In this document: piece by piece, positions 1 to 14,312 of the stretch
Numbering within the stretch: the first letter of the stretch is position 1
Layout: each line of letters begins with the position of its first letter
Assembly: GCA_023525715.1 (NCBI GenBank)
Contig: CM042009.1
Location: 122,640,819 to 122,704,818 of the forward strand
Source of the DNA: Cichorium intybus
Taxonomy: Eukaryota > Streptophyta > Magnoliopsida > Asterales > Asteraceae
Direction: 5' to 3'
Length of the DNA stretch: 64,000 nt
Translations under genes and position numbers: made by a program
Notes under the pieces: generated by a model
What the model was told of the DNA's origin: nothing
Databases searched by the model: none
Seen by the model: the letters and a program-made list of their open reading frames with translations, nothing else

Positions 1-3596
<3,596 letters not shown>

Positions 3597-3611
3597 TAGT
3601 GTGTGTGTGTG

Positions 3612-3642
<31 letters not shown>

Positions 3643-3657
3643 TCCCTCTCTCTCTCT
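3597..3657. repeat. Compound microsatellite (TG)n-TATA-(CA)n-(TC)n
   Basis: A TG run passes through TATATA into a CA run, making a near-perfect inverted repeat that could fold back. A short CCCTCTCTCTCT run follows. Confidence 0.95.
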
Positions 3658-5552
3658 AATAGACCATAAACTCTTTTACTATATATAATTAAATCAACCA
3701 ATGGTTAATGTTACACTAATGTTTTTTATGTTGAAGTTAAATAACACTAACTTTTCCTAACATTATAATAGCGCTTATAAAAAAATTATATGTAAACAAC
3801 ATTGAAACCAGCAATATTCATTTCATGGCGAAGGAAACTAGTCACTCTTAGCACTACTTGCAAAGACCATTCATTCAATCATACCAAAAGCCTATAAACA
3901 CTTACACACGTATTTACACATATAACATACATTTTTTTGACATAAATATATGTTCTTTTAGTGGTTGTGAAAAATACTATACTAAAGGTTATGTTAGTAA
4001 GGAAGATTTTATGAACATTGAACAGCAGCTAAAAGGATTGAATATAATAGGGGAAAAGATGTTGAGAAGACATAATGATACGGAGAAGGTTAATGAGATT
4101 TTGCTTGATGAGTCAAAAAAGGAAAAAAAGAATGAAAATGGATGAAGAGATCAAAATTATGTGTAAGACACTAGATACAAGTAAAGGTTATGTTAGGAAA
4201 ATTGATTACTAGATTCAATGTGAATGCTTCTTTATTGGAGACTAAACCTATAAACTTTCTCGTTGATGGCATTTCCAACTAAATTAAATTGGACAAGCAT
4301 TAGTTATGTGCAATGTAAAGTGTTCTTTGTTGGAGGTTAAATCTATAATCTTGTACATTGAGGGCATTGCAAGCTATATCTACAACATTGTCTATAGAAT
4401 GGGGATGGGTAAAAAAAACATTTTACACCTCCCAACATGTTGATCTTTATAGAAGATGATATTCTCTTCACATCCCTCTGACGATCTTCCTCTATTGAAT
4501 GTTTTGTATGATATTTATTTGTGAGGTTTGGCAAATTTGATTTTAAGGTAAAGCACGAAGCTATTATAAAGACTTGTTGTTACCGATTTTTTTAAAGAGG
4601 GTTTTGGTTTTGAGGGTGAGGAATAGTAGAACGGAAGAGTTTATTTATTATATAACTAGTGTATGTATATTAATAAATATCAACTAGGTGTATATTCTAA
4701 GTTTATTGTATTTATCTTAAATTAACTTGACTGCAACTGGTGTGAGACTCGACGTCATAATGATGAGAGGTGATTTGAAAAGTCAATTAGCTTCGTACTG
4801 TATATATTTGGATAATTATGGGAAGTGAGATTTTGGAGAATAGTTAATGATTGCACTATATTGACTCCCAGGTTTCAATGATTATCAAACATGTTGCATT
4901 GGAAACAGAAAAGTTGGAAATAAGTCTTTTGGTGTCATGATTATACATAATATTAGTTCCCTTATACTGTTAGGAGAGGTAAAAGTTTTTGAGTTGTCCT
5001 AACACAGACTCGATGATAAGAAGATTAGGAGGATATTGGAGACAAAAAATGGTTTATAGACTAATGAACATTATGTATAAAGTTTATTATAATGTGCATG
5101 TATATTTCCCAACGTTATTAATATTTACAATGTTTATTCTTGTTAAGCAGTGTCTGTTATGTTGTTGGATGAGTGTTTGAACTTAACGTTAATTATTACA
5201 TGATTTGCAAATACCATTCTTCAAGTATGTTTAATGGACAAGTCACAATATATATTCGGTGCTAAGAATGTATATTTCGTGCTGAGAACATACATCATAC
5301 ATCATACATCATACATCATACATCAAGTAATTTAAGTTTCGTGTTACGTTCACCTTGAACTTGTCTTGGTCCACTGAATATGTTCAATGGCGAGGCGAGA
5401 AGTCTTCGATTTCGTGAAGTTGATGTTCCGTGTTGAAAACCTAAACTTCACAATATTTAGACTTTTACAAAGTAAGCACTAACTTTTTTTTTAACAATTG
5501 TTACATATTAATAATTTTCAACATTCTCCCCTTATATGATAACTGCTGCACA
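3658..5552. other. AT-rich intergenic DNA with one weak ORF
   Basis: No family recognised. The stretch 3858-4145 (+) could encode 95 residues, and its last ~60 residues are Lys/Glu-rich and look more protein-like than the surroundings. I recognise no domain, promoter or splice context, so this may be a remnant or chance. The rest shows only scattered stops. Confidence 0.4.
5289..5323. repeat. (CATACAT)5 tandem repeat
   Basis: Five perfect copies of a 7-bp unit just upstream of the truncated LINE. Confidence 0.95.
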
Positions 5553-5565
5553 AATGCATACATTT

Positions 5566-6598
5566 TGAAATTCAGAGAGGTTTGAGGCAGGGTGACCCGC
5601 TCTCAACCTTGGTTTTCATCATTGCTATGGAAGGGCTGCATGCAATTATAGAGACTGCTGTTGAGAAGCATATTTTCCATAGTGTTTGGCTTCTAGACGA
5701 AGGTCCAAGCATCTCACATTTGATGTACGCGGATGATGTGATGTTCATTGGGGAGTGGTCTCCGGTTAACTTTCTTAATTTGAAGTGTTTGTTGAGATGT
5801 TTCTCGCTGGCTTCTAGGCTGAAGGTCAACTATTGCAAAAGCAAGGTGTATGGTATTGTGGTGGAAAAAGAATATATGGGCAGGCTAGCAAATTTCTTGG
5901 GTTGTGAAGCAGCGGATTTTCCATTCACGTACCTCGGGCTGCCTATTGGAGCTAATATGAAGCTAGTAAAGAATTGGAATCCGGTGATTGAAAGATTCAA
6001 AAGCAAGCTCAATAATTGGAAAAAGAGTTCTCTGTCGATTGGGGGCAGACTCACCTTGGTTAATTCTATGTTGGGCAGTCTTCCACTATATCACATGTCT
6101 GCCTTTAAAGCTCCTATGAAGGTAATTGAAAGTCTAGAAAAAATTAGAAGAAGATTTTTGTGGAAAGGGTCAGACGGAAAAAGATGCATCAATTGGGTAA
6201 ATTGGGAGAAAGTGACTACACCTAAAAGCATGGGTGGTTTAGGTGTCAAGGATTTAAAAGACTTCAACATTAGCCTACTCGTGAGGTGGTGGTGGAAAGA
6301 TAGAGAAGATGGCAATTCTATTTGGTCACGGGTCATCAAGAGTATCCACAGATATAAAGACTTCGATGACGGGAAACTAGCAAAAAAGTTTTACAATAGA
6401 ATGTGGACAGATGTAACTGACATTGAATCTGTCTTTTTAGAGTCTGGAATTAGTTTAAGAGATTTGTTCAGAAGAATAGTGGGGAAAGGAGATAAAACTC
6501 GGTTCTGGAAGGACTCTTGGTTATCAGGTAGTCCCTTAAAGAATAAGTTTCCAAGGCTCTACAAAATTGAACGAGATAAAGACATTCTAGTTATGGGG
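5566..6598 (+). pseudogene. LINE (L1-type) reverse transcriptase fragment, interrupted by chromovirus
   Basis: The frame holds the RT motif GLRQGDPLS near its start, the catalytic YADD box (about 5727-5738), a FPFTYLGLPIG block, SIGGRLTLV of the thumb, and a WVNWEKV...GGLGVKDL block. This is the order expected in the C-terminal half of plant L1-type ORF2. The endonuclease and RT N-terminus are missing, so the copy is 5'-truncated; recognisable LINE sequence starts at about 5553-5566. The frame runs open to the chromovirus insertion at 6599. The zinc-finger C-terminus of the same protein resumes at 34669. ORF2 normally nicks DNA and copies LINE RNA at the target; this copy cannot. Confidence 0.92.
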
Positions 6599-8172
6599 TG
6601 TAACACCCAGTTTTCTTATCTCTAGATTACATCATAATCACTCAAAATAAACAAAGTGATCATGGTATAATCAAGATTAAGCAACATAAGTACAAGCAGA
6701 AATCAAAAGAACAAGTACTTAAAACAACACATCCCAAAAACTGGTTTACAAAAGACCGTCTACAAAACTATACAAAAGAGTATATTCAGGTTTACAAACA
6801 GTCAAAGTCAAGTCTCATATCCATGCAATCATCCCTCAGCTATCTTCTTGCCCCTGTCACCTATATCACAAACATATAGCTATTTATATGAGCTAAATTA
6901 GCTCAGTGAGAAAGTCTATCAAGTTTAGAAATCATTCAAATAATTAGCAAGATTTCCACAAACAACTCACTATCTCCATTTCAATGACTATCTCAGTCAT
7001 TCCATTTCAATGACTATCTCAGTCATTTAACGTACTCAATTAAACTAAGTAATTATGTCAAACAAAGGATTCTCAACCCTGTTTAACTCATGTAGAAATT
7101 GTTGTCTCAACCAAATCAAGATATACAACAATTCAATTTAGTTGTAGTTAAACCATTCACAATGAATTATAACTACTCACCTGACGTCTGTTCTGTCAGT
7201 GGTCCACCCGTGCCTCGAGTATCTCCTTCCCTCCTACATGTATCTGATGAAAACGACATCACATGTCATACTTCAACATTCTCAAAGCAATTTAACCACA
7301 TCTAACTCATTATATTAAGAATCAATAGCTAACCAAAAATTATAATCTATGAACATCATATGGTGAAGTCATAAACAACAATAACAAAAACACTCTAGTT
7401 ATAGCTCCTCACTTCACCCCTTTGACCCATTCAACTTCACAACAAAATTAATAAGCATATTACTAACTCAAGGCTAAAATTAAACTCTTATAGACTTGCT
7501 ATACTACTAATTTAACTCTAACTTCATCAATTTCACAGGTGGTCATCGAGACCACATAGAAATCACTGCAACACAAAGTATTCCACGGATCGAAACAAAG
7601 CAAAATTTAAGGAGGATTACCTTTCAAGCTCAAGGAACTAATCTCTAGCTTCAATTCGTGAAAGATAGACTAAAATCTCGACTTAGAAAGCTTAGAAATC
7701 GATTTCTAGGGTTTTGGGAGGGTTTTGGTTGAATTGGAAATGACCCAAATGAAAGAAATCTCGTACTTTAAAATAGCCCTGATGCGCGACACGACCCGTG
7801 TAGGCTCACACGACCCGTGTGAGACCTACAGCAAGCCATCCTGAAAATGCACAGACCCACACGACCCGTGTAGCCTCACACGACCCGTGTGAGACCCAAC
7901 CTCGCTTCGGTAATCTTTGAACAAGAGCTACACGACCCGTGTAGAAGTACACGACCCGTGTAGACCTGAAAGAGGGTACTGTTTGGTTCTTAAGCCTTTC
8001 TACACGACCCGTGTGGCCATACACGACCCGTGTAGCTCTGATTTGACATTTTACAAGTCAAAACTTTACTCAATTGGGTTTTTAACCATCCTAACTCATA
8101 TAACAACCTATTTAATCTTAATTACACTAAGATTAACACAAAATCTATATAAATTAATAATATGGTATTACA
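6599..8172 (-). repeat. Chromovirus 3' LTR, intact (1574 bp)
   Basis: Its plus-strand ends are TGTAACACCC and GGTATTACA. It contains a direct duplication of a 26-bp segment (about 6976-7027) and the phased palindrome array described below. By eye I count about 16 substitutions against the other LTR after removing the CACTA insert, roughly 1%. Confidence 0.95.
7789..8033 (-). repeat. Eight phased ACACGACCCGTGT palindromes in 3' LTR
   Basis: Perfect copies of the 13-mer start at 7789, 7808, 7859, 7878, 7930, 7949, 8002 and 8021. They form four doublets with 19-bp internal spacing, and doublets repeat every 70-72 bp. Each 13-mer is an inverted repeat (ACACG / CGTGT around ACC). Location in a LTR suggests protein-binding sites or hairpins; no factor is identified. 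Confidence 0.9.
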
Positions 8173-8188
8173 AGTTCTTACCCCCTTC
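8173..8188 (-). promoter_or_regulatory. Chromovirus polypurine tract
   Basis: Read on the minus strand the sequence is GAAGGGGGTAAGAACT directly abutting the 3' LTR. This is the position and composition expected for the plus-strand DNA primer of a LTR retrotransposon. Confidence 0.85.
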
Positions 8189-8960
8189 AAACGATTCCGT
8201 CCTCGGAATCTCTTGAAAACAAAAAGGGATACTTTGATCGCATCTCCTCTTCAGCTTCCCAAGTGACATCTGTTTCTCTATGATGTCGCCATTGTACTTT
8301 AACTATTACAATCTCTTTATTTCGCAACTTCTTGATCTTTTTGTCTAGGATCTTCTCCGGTTGTTCTTGATATTGAAGTTTACGATCTAGCTGAACTTCC
8401 TTCAAAGGAACACGTGCCGACTTATCGTATAAAGTCTTACGAAGATGCGAGATATGAAACACATTATGAATCCCCTGTAGTTCATTAGGAAGTTCAAGTT
8501 TATAAGCTACTGCTCGCACTCGTTGAATCACACGGAAAGGTCCAATAAACCGTGGGCTTAACTTGCCACGTTTACCAAAACGAATAATTCCCTTCCAGGG
8601 AGACACTTTTAACATTACCATATCTCCGACTTGAAACTCCAACGGTTTCCTTCGTTTATCTGCATATTGTTTTTGACGCTGTTGAGCAACTCTCATATGC
8701 TCACGTATACTTTTTATCTTCGCTTCAGTTTCAGTTATAATTTTAGGACCCGCTAGTGGCTTTTCTACCGCTTCTGACCAACATGATGGTGTTCTACACA
8801 TTGACCCATATAACGCTTCAAAGGGTGCCATTTGAATACTAGAATGATATGAATTGTTGTATGTAAATTCGGCTAAAGGTAGATGATCGTCCCAACTACC
8901 TCCAAAATCAATCACCGAAGCTCTAAGCATATCTTCTAACGTCTGTATAGTTCTCTCGGT
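8187..8960 (-). pseudogene. Chromovirus integrase C-terminus and chromodomain
   Basis: Continues in the same frame as the RT-integrase segment after a single stop at 8961-8963. The protein has the end of the catalytic core (SVIDFGGSWDDHLPLAEFTYNNSYH), the GPFRVIQRV...YKLELP module of the integrase C-terminal domain, then an acidic and aromatic chromodomain (PEKILDKKIKKLRN, VQWRH, TWEAEEEM). In chromoviruses this domain is thought to steer integration to particular chromatin. The frame ends at 8187 beside the purine tract, so the C-terminus seems complete. Confidence 0.93.
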
Positions 8961-11066
8961 TTAACCATCAGTCTGCGGATGATAAGTCGTACTCATTAAA
9001 GCTTTAATTCCCAAATGTTTTTGAAAACTTTGCCAAAAATGAGAAGTAAAACGACTATCACGATCGGATACTATAGAGGTAGGTACTCCGTGTCGTCTCA
9101 TCACCTCCCTAACATAAATCTCTGCTAATTTAGACGCTTGATAATATTCTCTTATGGGGATAAACTGTGCTGACTTGGTCAACCTATCAATAATTACCCA
9201 TATAGAATCAAACCCTCGTGGAGTTCGGGGTAATTTAGTGATAAAGTCCATAGAAATCTCATCCCACTTTTTCCCCGGTACAGGTAGTGGTTGAACTAAC
9301 CCGTATGGTCTCTGATGATTTGCCTTGACTTGTAAACAAGTCAGACACTTCTCCACATATCTCCCAACATCACGTTTCATTCCCGACCACCAGTAAAACG
9401 ACTTTAAACTTCTATACATCTTTGTACTACCTGGATGGATTGAATATCGTGTACAATGTGCATCTTCAAGTAACAGCTGTCTCGTGTCTCCGTGTTTTGG
9501 GACCCACACTCGTCCCTGAAAAGTCTTCACTCCCTGTGCATTTTCAACTAGTTTATCTACATAACCAACCATTCTCTCACTCTTCATGTCATTGGCTTCT
9601 CTCTGGGCATGTTGAATCATTGCTAGTAATTTACTAACCACTCCCATTCGAGCTGAAACGACTCGAATAGGTGGTTCTTTTCGACTTAACGCATCTGCCA
9701 CTACAGTTGCTTTACCAGGATGGTAAAGTATTTCACACTCATAATCTTTCAAAAGATCCATCCACCTTCGTTGTCCCATATTCAACTCTTTTTGATCAAA
9801 CAGATACTTTAAACTCTTATGATCTGAATATATCTGGAACTTCACACCATAAAGGTAATGTCGCCAAATTTTTAGTGCAAAAATAATGGCGGCTAACTCC
9901 AAATCATGTACTGGATAAGTTTGCTCATGAGGCTTCAGCTGTCGAGACGAATACGCAATTACTCGCCCCCTTTGCATTAATACACATCCAAGACCGATTT
10001 GTGAAGCATCGGTAAAAAGGACAAAGTCTTCCACACCTTGAGGCAAAGCTAACACCGGAGCTTCGCATAACGCCCGTCTCAGTTTTTCAAAAGCTTCTTG
10101 TTGTGCTTCAGCCCAGATAAACTTCTCTGTCTTTCTGGTCAGCTTTGTTAAGGGAAATGCAATACTCGAAAATTTCTCAATAAATCGTCGATAATAGCCA
10201 GCTAGTCCCAAAAAGCTCCGAACCTCAGTTGGATTTTTGGGTGGTGCCCAACTCATCACTGCTTCTATCTTGGCAGTATCCACTTTAACACCTTCTCTGT
10301 TTATCACATGACCAAGAAACTGAATCTCTTGCATCCAAAACTCGCACTTTGAAAATTTTGCATACAATTTTTCTTTACGAAGAAGATTTAAAATCAACTG
10401 TAAATGTTGCTTGTGCTCATCCCAACTCTTGGAGTAAATCAAGATATCGTCAATAAATACTATTACGAACTTGTCTAAGAATGGATGACATGCTCGATTC
10501 ATCAAATCCATAAAAGCCGCCAGGGCATTCGTCAAACCGAACGGCATTACTAGAAACTCATAATGACCGTATCGGGTACGAAATGCTGTCTTCGGGACGT
10601 CAGATTCTCTTACTCTTAACTGATGATATCCCGATCTCAAATCAATCTTCGAAAAATACACCGCTCCCTCCAATTGATCGAACAAATCGTCTATTCTCGG
10701 TAGGGGATAACGATTCTTCACAGTAGTCTTGTTAAACTCGCGATAGTCTATGCACATACGCATAGAACCATCCTTCTTTCGAACAAACAGTATCGGCGCA
10801 CCCCATGGAGACGAGCTCGGACGAATAAAACCGCGATCTAAAAGTTCTTGTAGTTGTTTCTTTAACTCCTCCATCTCGGACGGCGCCAACCGATAGGGTG
10901 CTCGAGCTATCGGTTTCGCTCCAGGAACTAAATCAATAACAAACTCCAATTGACGATTTGGCGGTAAGCCCGGAAGATCATCAGGAAAAATATCGGCAAA
11001 ATCTCTCACTATCTCAATTGGGGCGACATGTGCCATAAATAAAAGAGCACCTCTTTCGGTATACCT
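8961..11066 (-). pseudogene. Chromovirus RT, RNase H and integrase core
   Basis: Order in the minus direction: RT with a WGAPILFVRKKDGS block, KTAFRTRYGHYEF and the catalytic FIDD box (10446-10457); RNase H with LFTDAS, YSSRQLKPHE and ALSRK; integrase with the HHCC finger (CLTCLQVK), MDFI and SDRDSRF acidic positions. The frame is open for about 700 codons and ends at the premature stop 8961-8963, just after HPQTDG. That stop is consistent with one C-to-T change of a Gln codon. The first Met (11034-11036) is not a real start; the frame continues upstream to protease past another stop at 11067-11069. Confidence 0.95.
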
Positions 11067-11497
11067 TCACGCTCTCGCGAAAGATACAACCGGAATATGT
11101 TGAAAACGGCGTTTGCCTCGTATTAACATTTGAGACCCGCTCGGAGTTCTCACAGAAATAATCTTTCCGTGACAATCCATATTTGCCCTATTATTATCTA
11201 ACCAATCCATTCCAACTATTACATCAAATGCACGAGTAGTCATCGGCTTCAAATCAATAAGGAAAGAAATTCCATTGATTTCAAGTCGACAACTTATATA
11301 CTGAGTATCTACTATAACATCTCTCCCATCAGCAACATCAACTATCAGACTCTCACTCATCTTAGACACCGGGACATTAATTCGAGTCGCAAAAGGTACA
11401 GATATAAAAGAGACCGATGCACCAGTATCAAACACCATACGAGCTCGAAGAGAATTTAGGCTAAAGATACCTGTAATCACATCTGGTCGCTCTCTAG
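11067..11497 (-). pseudogene. Chromovirus aspartic protease segment
   Basis: Contains the aspartic protease motif FDTGASVSFI and the conserved GMDWLDNN block near the C-terminal side. It is in the same frame as the RT segment and is separated from it only by the stop at 11067-11069, consistent with a CpG C-to-T change of an Arg codon. Its upstream end is cut by the retrotransposon array; the matching Gag end lies at 27770. The ORF's apparent first residues come from the array LTR, not from this element. Confidence 0.93.
11493..11497. other. Target-site duplication TCTAG (left)
   Basis: TCTAG immediately precedes the array at 11498 and is repeated at 27765-27769 immediately after it. This is the 5-bp duplication expected from a single LTR-element insertion, so the whole array occupies one insertion site. 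Confidence 0.95.
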
Positions 11498-14312
11498 TGT
11501 AACACCCCAACTTTCACACAAATTTTTTTTTTAAAACTTATATTACAAACTTTTAGTCATACAAACCATTTAAATTTTTACAAACGGGGCATCACGAATT
11601 TGCATCATAACCGTAGTTCAAACCTGTTTATTTTACACTTTATACAGCAGAGGCTACATTCCCACACCTGACCCTTCTATCGCCCTTCTTGTTTACCTGA
11701 GTACATAGCATTTTAAAGAAAAATGCGTGAGACATAAAGTCTCGTGAGCATTATGGGTTTAGACCCAAAACAGTTTTTCCAATAATAACATTATTCTTAA
11801 ATTTCCAATATTTTATTTCCTATGAGCGCACCCATAGGCATTCCTTATTATATGATGGTACATTCCCACGAGCGCACCCGTAGGTTTTATACGGGACGCA
11901 CCCGTATAACTACTTCCTCAATAGCATGAAACAGATTCATCTACCAAGGTAATTAGACAACTACTTCGCGACGGGAGGTACCATCCCAGTAGTGTCTTTT
12001 GACCACCCCTACCGCAGCAGGCCGTGATCTTTATCCGGATACTAAACAACTTATCATCAAGGGCCAATCACATTATTAGTTCACTGTATTTCTGATTCTC
12101 TTTCTGTACACATTATAAGCATATTTTCCATAAAATACTTATAAAGCCATAAAACCACTTTGACTCCAAAACATTTTTGAATAAAACTCATTTTGCTATG
12201 TACCCGAAAATCCACATAATACTCACCTGATACGTAAAAGTAGGTCGCACACACAAGCAAGTGATACTCAAGAACTCTTCTTCTTTCCCGAACCTACATT
12301 CCACATGGTACTGCTTAGAACGAATTAACGTTTACATTTATTACTTATAATTATATAAGTATACATGTATTTTCCCGATACTCGACACGTACCGTGTCCC
12401 ACTATACCCTCCCTTTACCTTATAATTACATCATTGAGGTTTATTAATTATCTTTAATAAGCATATAATACCCACTACGAACTCTAAGCCGCAACCACGA
12501 CCAAAACCCATGAAAGAATACTTGATAGCAAAGCTGATTTTTAGATCCACGACAAGATTTGTAATATTAAACCAATGAAAGTTTAAATATAAAATCCAAT
12601 AAAAATCATGGGTAAACTAGACCCAAGGACAAGGTCACAGGGCCTGACCTCAGGTCATTTGCATTTTCCATTTGCAGATGCAAAATCCCCGAATTTGACT
12701 GATACAATCAGTTCACCCATTGACCCACCATTGAAGAAATATTAATCGATCAAAATGGGTTAAGAACTGAACTCTGAAATTTGGTAAGGACAAACTAGAC
12801 TTCAAAAGTGATCTAAGGCAAGTGGCCTTGCTCCCAAACGATATTTGTACAATTTACAATGAATTTCTCAAGGCAGGGGACCAAATTTGACAGAACTTAG
12901 ACCACTCAGTGAACATTGCAATATTCACCTAACCTAACACACGAATTAGGCCAAGGAATTACGGATGCGGAAACTACACACCTAGACCTTTCCAGAAATA
13001 TATGTCTCATCTCAATTGGTCAAGTACAAGATTTTACACGAATTTTCTAAGAACATGTCCAAAACTGTGAAAAATACGAAAATCCCAAAATAACATTAAG
13101 GTTTAGGATTTCAATTCCTAAACCCATTAAGACAAGGATTAAGACATCAAGGATCAGAAACAAGTCAAAAGAAACTTCAAAATCAGGGAACTTGGAATAA
13201 GAGTACCATAACACGAGCCTTACAACAAACACACTAAAGCATACACCAAGCTATGTGTGTGTATAAAATCGGCTAGCATGCAAAGCCCCAAAGATTAATT
13301 CTAGATGGAAAATCAATAGAAGGTCCTTAAAAACATTAGAAAACAGAACAAGGAAATCGTACGGACAAGAATAGTTAAAGGAAATTCACAGTTAAACAAG
13401 CATAACACCACACAAACACACACCAAAACCCATGGCGGAGTCATGATGGTGGTGTGGTCACGGTTTTGAACAAGAAGAAGAGAGGAAAGAACTTACCACT
13501 ATAAGCAATCACAAGTATTTCTTCACTTCATTTGGCTGATCACGAGCTCATCTTCCCTTCCCTCACTAAGCCATACGATAGCAGCAACAAAGAAGAACGA
13601 GGGAGAGAGAAAACGAGAAAAGGAATGAGAAAAGAAGTCTACGATTGGGAAGAAAAGAGAAAGGAATACCACTTTGCAACCACCACGAGCTGCTATAGCC
13701 CCACGTTGACATTCAAACCTTTGTTGTATTCTTCTCACAATTATTGCAATTTTCCAACATTTACAACTTTGGCCCCTCTAATTTCTAGGTTTATTTTTAA
13801 ATCTCCCAAAACCAATTACTTCAGCAAGTGATGCCTAGCTTAGCTGGTTGATGCATCAGGGTTATATACCCACGTGGGTGGGAGGTCGTGAGTTCGACTC
13901 CGACTGACTCCATGTGGGGGATTTTCCCGGATTGGTGGTAAAAAGGGGGGAGGAAATGGAGGCGATTGGGGCCCGCCCGGGAACGGAATTACCCCTCTAA
14001 CGTTCCAGAGTACTCATCATCGCCGGTTCAAAAAAAAAAAACCAATTACTTCAACATAACAAGTTTCATAATATGACATAATCTTCCACCAACAATTATA
14101 ATTAAATTATTAGTATGATATTATTATTTTGATTATTATTATTATTATTATTATTCGCTAACATAATAAATTCAAAACTAGGAACGTACCGGAAAACGGG
14201 GTTTAATTCTACAGTCCGCTTTCTAATTAAATTTATTATCATTTCCTTTAAAATATGCAATTAATATAATCAACGTTAACTTTAATGTTAACGGCAAAAA
14301 TGGGGCGTTACA
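11498..14312 (-). repeat. Array LTR1 (3'-most), carrying a SINE
   Basis: Begins TGTAACACCCCAACTTTC and ends GGGGCGTTACA on the plus strand. Without the SINE and its duplicated target it would be about 2585 bp, like the other two LTRs. It has CpG-containing GAGCGCACCC motifs (about 11823-11910). Left of 13251 it differs from LTR2 and LTR3 at many sites; right of 13333 it agrees with LTR2. Confidence 0.95.
13824..14037 (+). mobile_element. tRNA-derived SINE inserted in LTR1
   Basis: About 214 bp absent from LTR2 and LTR3. It has an A-box-like TAGCTTAGCTGGTTGATGC, a B-box-like GGTCGTGAGTTCGACTCC and a 3' poly(A) run. It is flanked by a perfect 16-bp duplication, AAAACCAATTACTTCA (13808-13823 and 14038-14053). 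These are the hallmarks of a pol III-transcribed SINE moved by LINE machinery. It does not fold into a full cloverleaf by eye. Confidence 0.93.

Noticed and set aside
7789..8033. A CRISPR-like repeat array
   Set aside because: Short palindromes in a plant LTR with no spacer diversity and no associated genes.
13824..13905. A tRNA gene
   Set aside because: A- and B-box-like sequences are present but no cloverleaf can be drawn, and the unit has a poly(A) tail and a target duplication, so it is a SINE.
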